This document shows positions 62,650 through 64,000 of a stretch of 64,000 nt of DNA, in pieces. The stretch is from Ancylostoma caninum. Lineage: Eukaryota; Nematoda; Chromadorea; Rhabditida; Ancylostomatidae. The stretch spans positions 434,001 through 498,000 of the forward strand of contig JBAJFG010000002.1 in NCBI GenBank assembly GCA_037903475.1, given 5' to 3'. The notes beneath the pieces were generated by a model. That model had not been told where the DNA came from, ran no database searches, and saw only the letters and a list, made by a program, of their open reading frames with translations. Both the position numbers and the translations under genes were made by a program. How positions within the stretch are numbered: position 1 is the stretch's first letter; every line of letters starts with the position of its first letter.

Positions 62650-63105
62650 AATTCAAGTCGTCCGCAACCGATGTTTTCAAAACGGATGCGCAGTAATTGC
62701 CGAATACTACCCTCTTGTGTCTAAAGTAGTCATGGCAGAATTCTCGAATATGAGGCCAATACAGGCGAACCTATGAAGTTTCGAAATTCTAACATAGCAT
62801 ATATACTCAGTGTACCTGTCTCCAACAGATCATCCACATTTCATGCTTCTACGACTTTACATCCGCGGCAAATCTTTTGATGAAAAGACCCTACTCGAAA
62901 ACGACGTGTGCAGCTTTTTCAAGTGTAAACCTGTCAAATTTTATGTTTCCAGAAAATTCTGTATGCGGCATATTGAATACTTTACACAGATCCCGATGCG
63001 TTTTGAATTGAATGAAAATATTGCCTTTGAGCCGAGTTATGGCGTTTTGAAAATCCAGGTGCAACTACCCCGGAACTTTTGCACGCACCTAATAATAATT
63101 ATATA
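62650..63105 (+). pseudogene. mariner (DD34D-type) transposase fossil, C-terminal part
   Basis: One frame reads AVIAEYYPLVSKVVMAEFSNMRP, then (after stops) HIYSVYLSPTDHPHF and LYIRGKSFDEKTLLENDVCS. These match mariner blocks: the second-Asp motif HDNARP (here FSNMRP, so Asp lost), the third-Asp motif H..YS..L.P.D (Asp kept), and the downstream FD/FF..KP..FY segment. TGA and TAG codons lie between, and only 27 residues separate the two catalytic positions, so about 7 residues are deleted. Inactive. Terminal repeats were not identified. Confidence 0.7.
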
Positions 63106-64000
63106 AGTGAATCCAAGTGCTGAGAGTAGTCTATCGATGCGTAAGAAGCTCTTTTAACAAAGTTTTTAAATATTTCACGTCTTTGGCCTCATCGTCTTTT
63201 CCTTTTCCTCAAACAAGTTGATAACTGATTGTGAGACTCTTCTTTGCTCAAACTTCATCATTCACTTTACCATGAATTGCTTATTACATTTTTAATAAAG
63301 CAATGTACGTAATTAAAAAAAGTATTGCAAAATTTGCGTTTTGGTGAAACTATGGTTCCTAGAAAGCGTGTTTTCTCATCATCTTGTGCCACTGCTTCCA
63401 CTCTTCTCTCCTGTATTTCGACCCTTTTGTATCCAATTTTTTCAGCTTTCTCCCCCAACAGCTGTAATTATGAGGACAATCTGCTCCTTTCCCTTTATTC
63501 TCCACACAATGAGTCACAATCATTTTTACCGGTTCAAGACGCAGCTGCTGACAATACACTCACCTGCGTTTTTCTCCCGGCTAAGACTAATTAGCCGGAG
63601 TCGCCAGGAATCCACGGCATGTGCACGGGACGCGTTCCTGATCAGGTTTGCAAATTAGCGCCGTATTGTTGTTGGTTTCCTGCTGGGAGTTCTCCATGAG
63701 AGCTGACCTCGAGATGTGCGTGTCCCAGGAATGTGTGGTGCCGAGCGACGACGATCCTATTTGCCTAAGCCGCACGAAGGCCTTGAGAACGATGTTTGTA
63801 GTGATGTGTATCATCGCGGACTCGCTGTGCTAATCAGTTGCACGTCCTGTTCGTCGTCGTCGTCGTGCTCGAGTGGTTTGCTCATCCTACAACGCTATCT
63901 TTCCTATGGAAATTGGTGTTCCTGGATTAGTGATCTCATGCTTCGGGATGATGAAAGCACGACTTCCTCGCAAACTGCGCATTTCGTTCAATTCCTTGAA
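63106..64000. other. Right edge, nothing recognised
   Basis: Overlapping ORFs of 60-105 codons at 63267-63833 occur on both strands without motifs. CGTCGTCGTCGTC at 63853 is a short triplet repeat. Confidence 0.5.

Overview
The window looks like nuclear DNA of a nematode, most likely a strongylid (hookworm-like) worm. The reasons are short exons, GTAAGT/TTTCAG-type introns of 40-100 bp, moderate base composition and a very dense load of small inverted-repeat transposons. There is no sign of bacterial, organellar or viral origin. No database search was possible, so names rest on motif recognition.

Only one protein-coding gene is recognisable. It runs from the left edge to 10086 on the + strand and encodes the C-terminal ~715 residues of a TXNDC11-like (EFP1-like) thioredoxin-domain protein of the secretory pathway. 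Its first exons lie to the left of the window. About 18 exons can be joined in phase from 290 to a stop at 10084-10086. The last thioredoxin fold has lost its CxxC active site: both cysteine positions are replaced (SWHA).

That thioredoxin fold is split by a 5.5-kb intron (3329-8824) that is a stack of transposons. The outer layer is a dead DD37D (maT-like) Tc1/mariner element (3395-8753, TA target site). Two ~2.05-kb elements sit inside it, each flanked by its own target-site duplication and each ending in TTCGAA-rich minisatellite arrays. Those two in turn carry smaller insertions: a TTAA-flanked foldback, a TTAA-flanked MITE and a hAT MITE. Removing the two insertions leaves an outer element of about 1.27 kb, the normal size of a mariner.

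From 10.1 kb to 64 kb I recognise no intact gene. I see a Penelope-like reverse-transcriptase fossil (10.4-11.1 kb), a ~0.9-kb palindrome centred exactly on a tRNA-like hairpin (about 12.86-13.79 kb), a hAT-like element with CGGATAACGG subterminal repeats (13.98-15.09 kb), six copies of one hAT MITE family (7.3, 15.1, 23.3, 27.4, 36.9 and 52.3 kb), five TTAA-flanked elements with AGG/CCT ends (4.2, 7.8, 25.1, 39.3 and 59.1 kb), four further inverted-repeat elements (21.2, 31.1, 31.3 and 38.1 kb), a 60-bp minisatellite (22.4-22.7 kb) and a mariner transposase fossil (62.7-63.1 kb). The remaining stretches hold only short overlapping ORFs on both strands, LINE-like AAAT tails and low-complexity DNA. 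I did not find a new multi-gene system. The most novel material is the set of TTCGAA-array-ended elements, the tRNA-centred palindrome and the cysteine-less thioredoxin domain.
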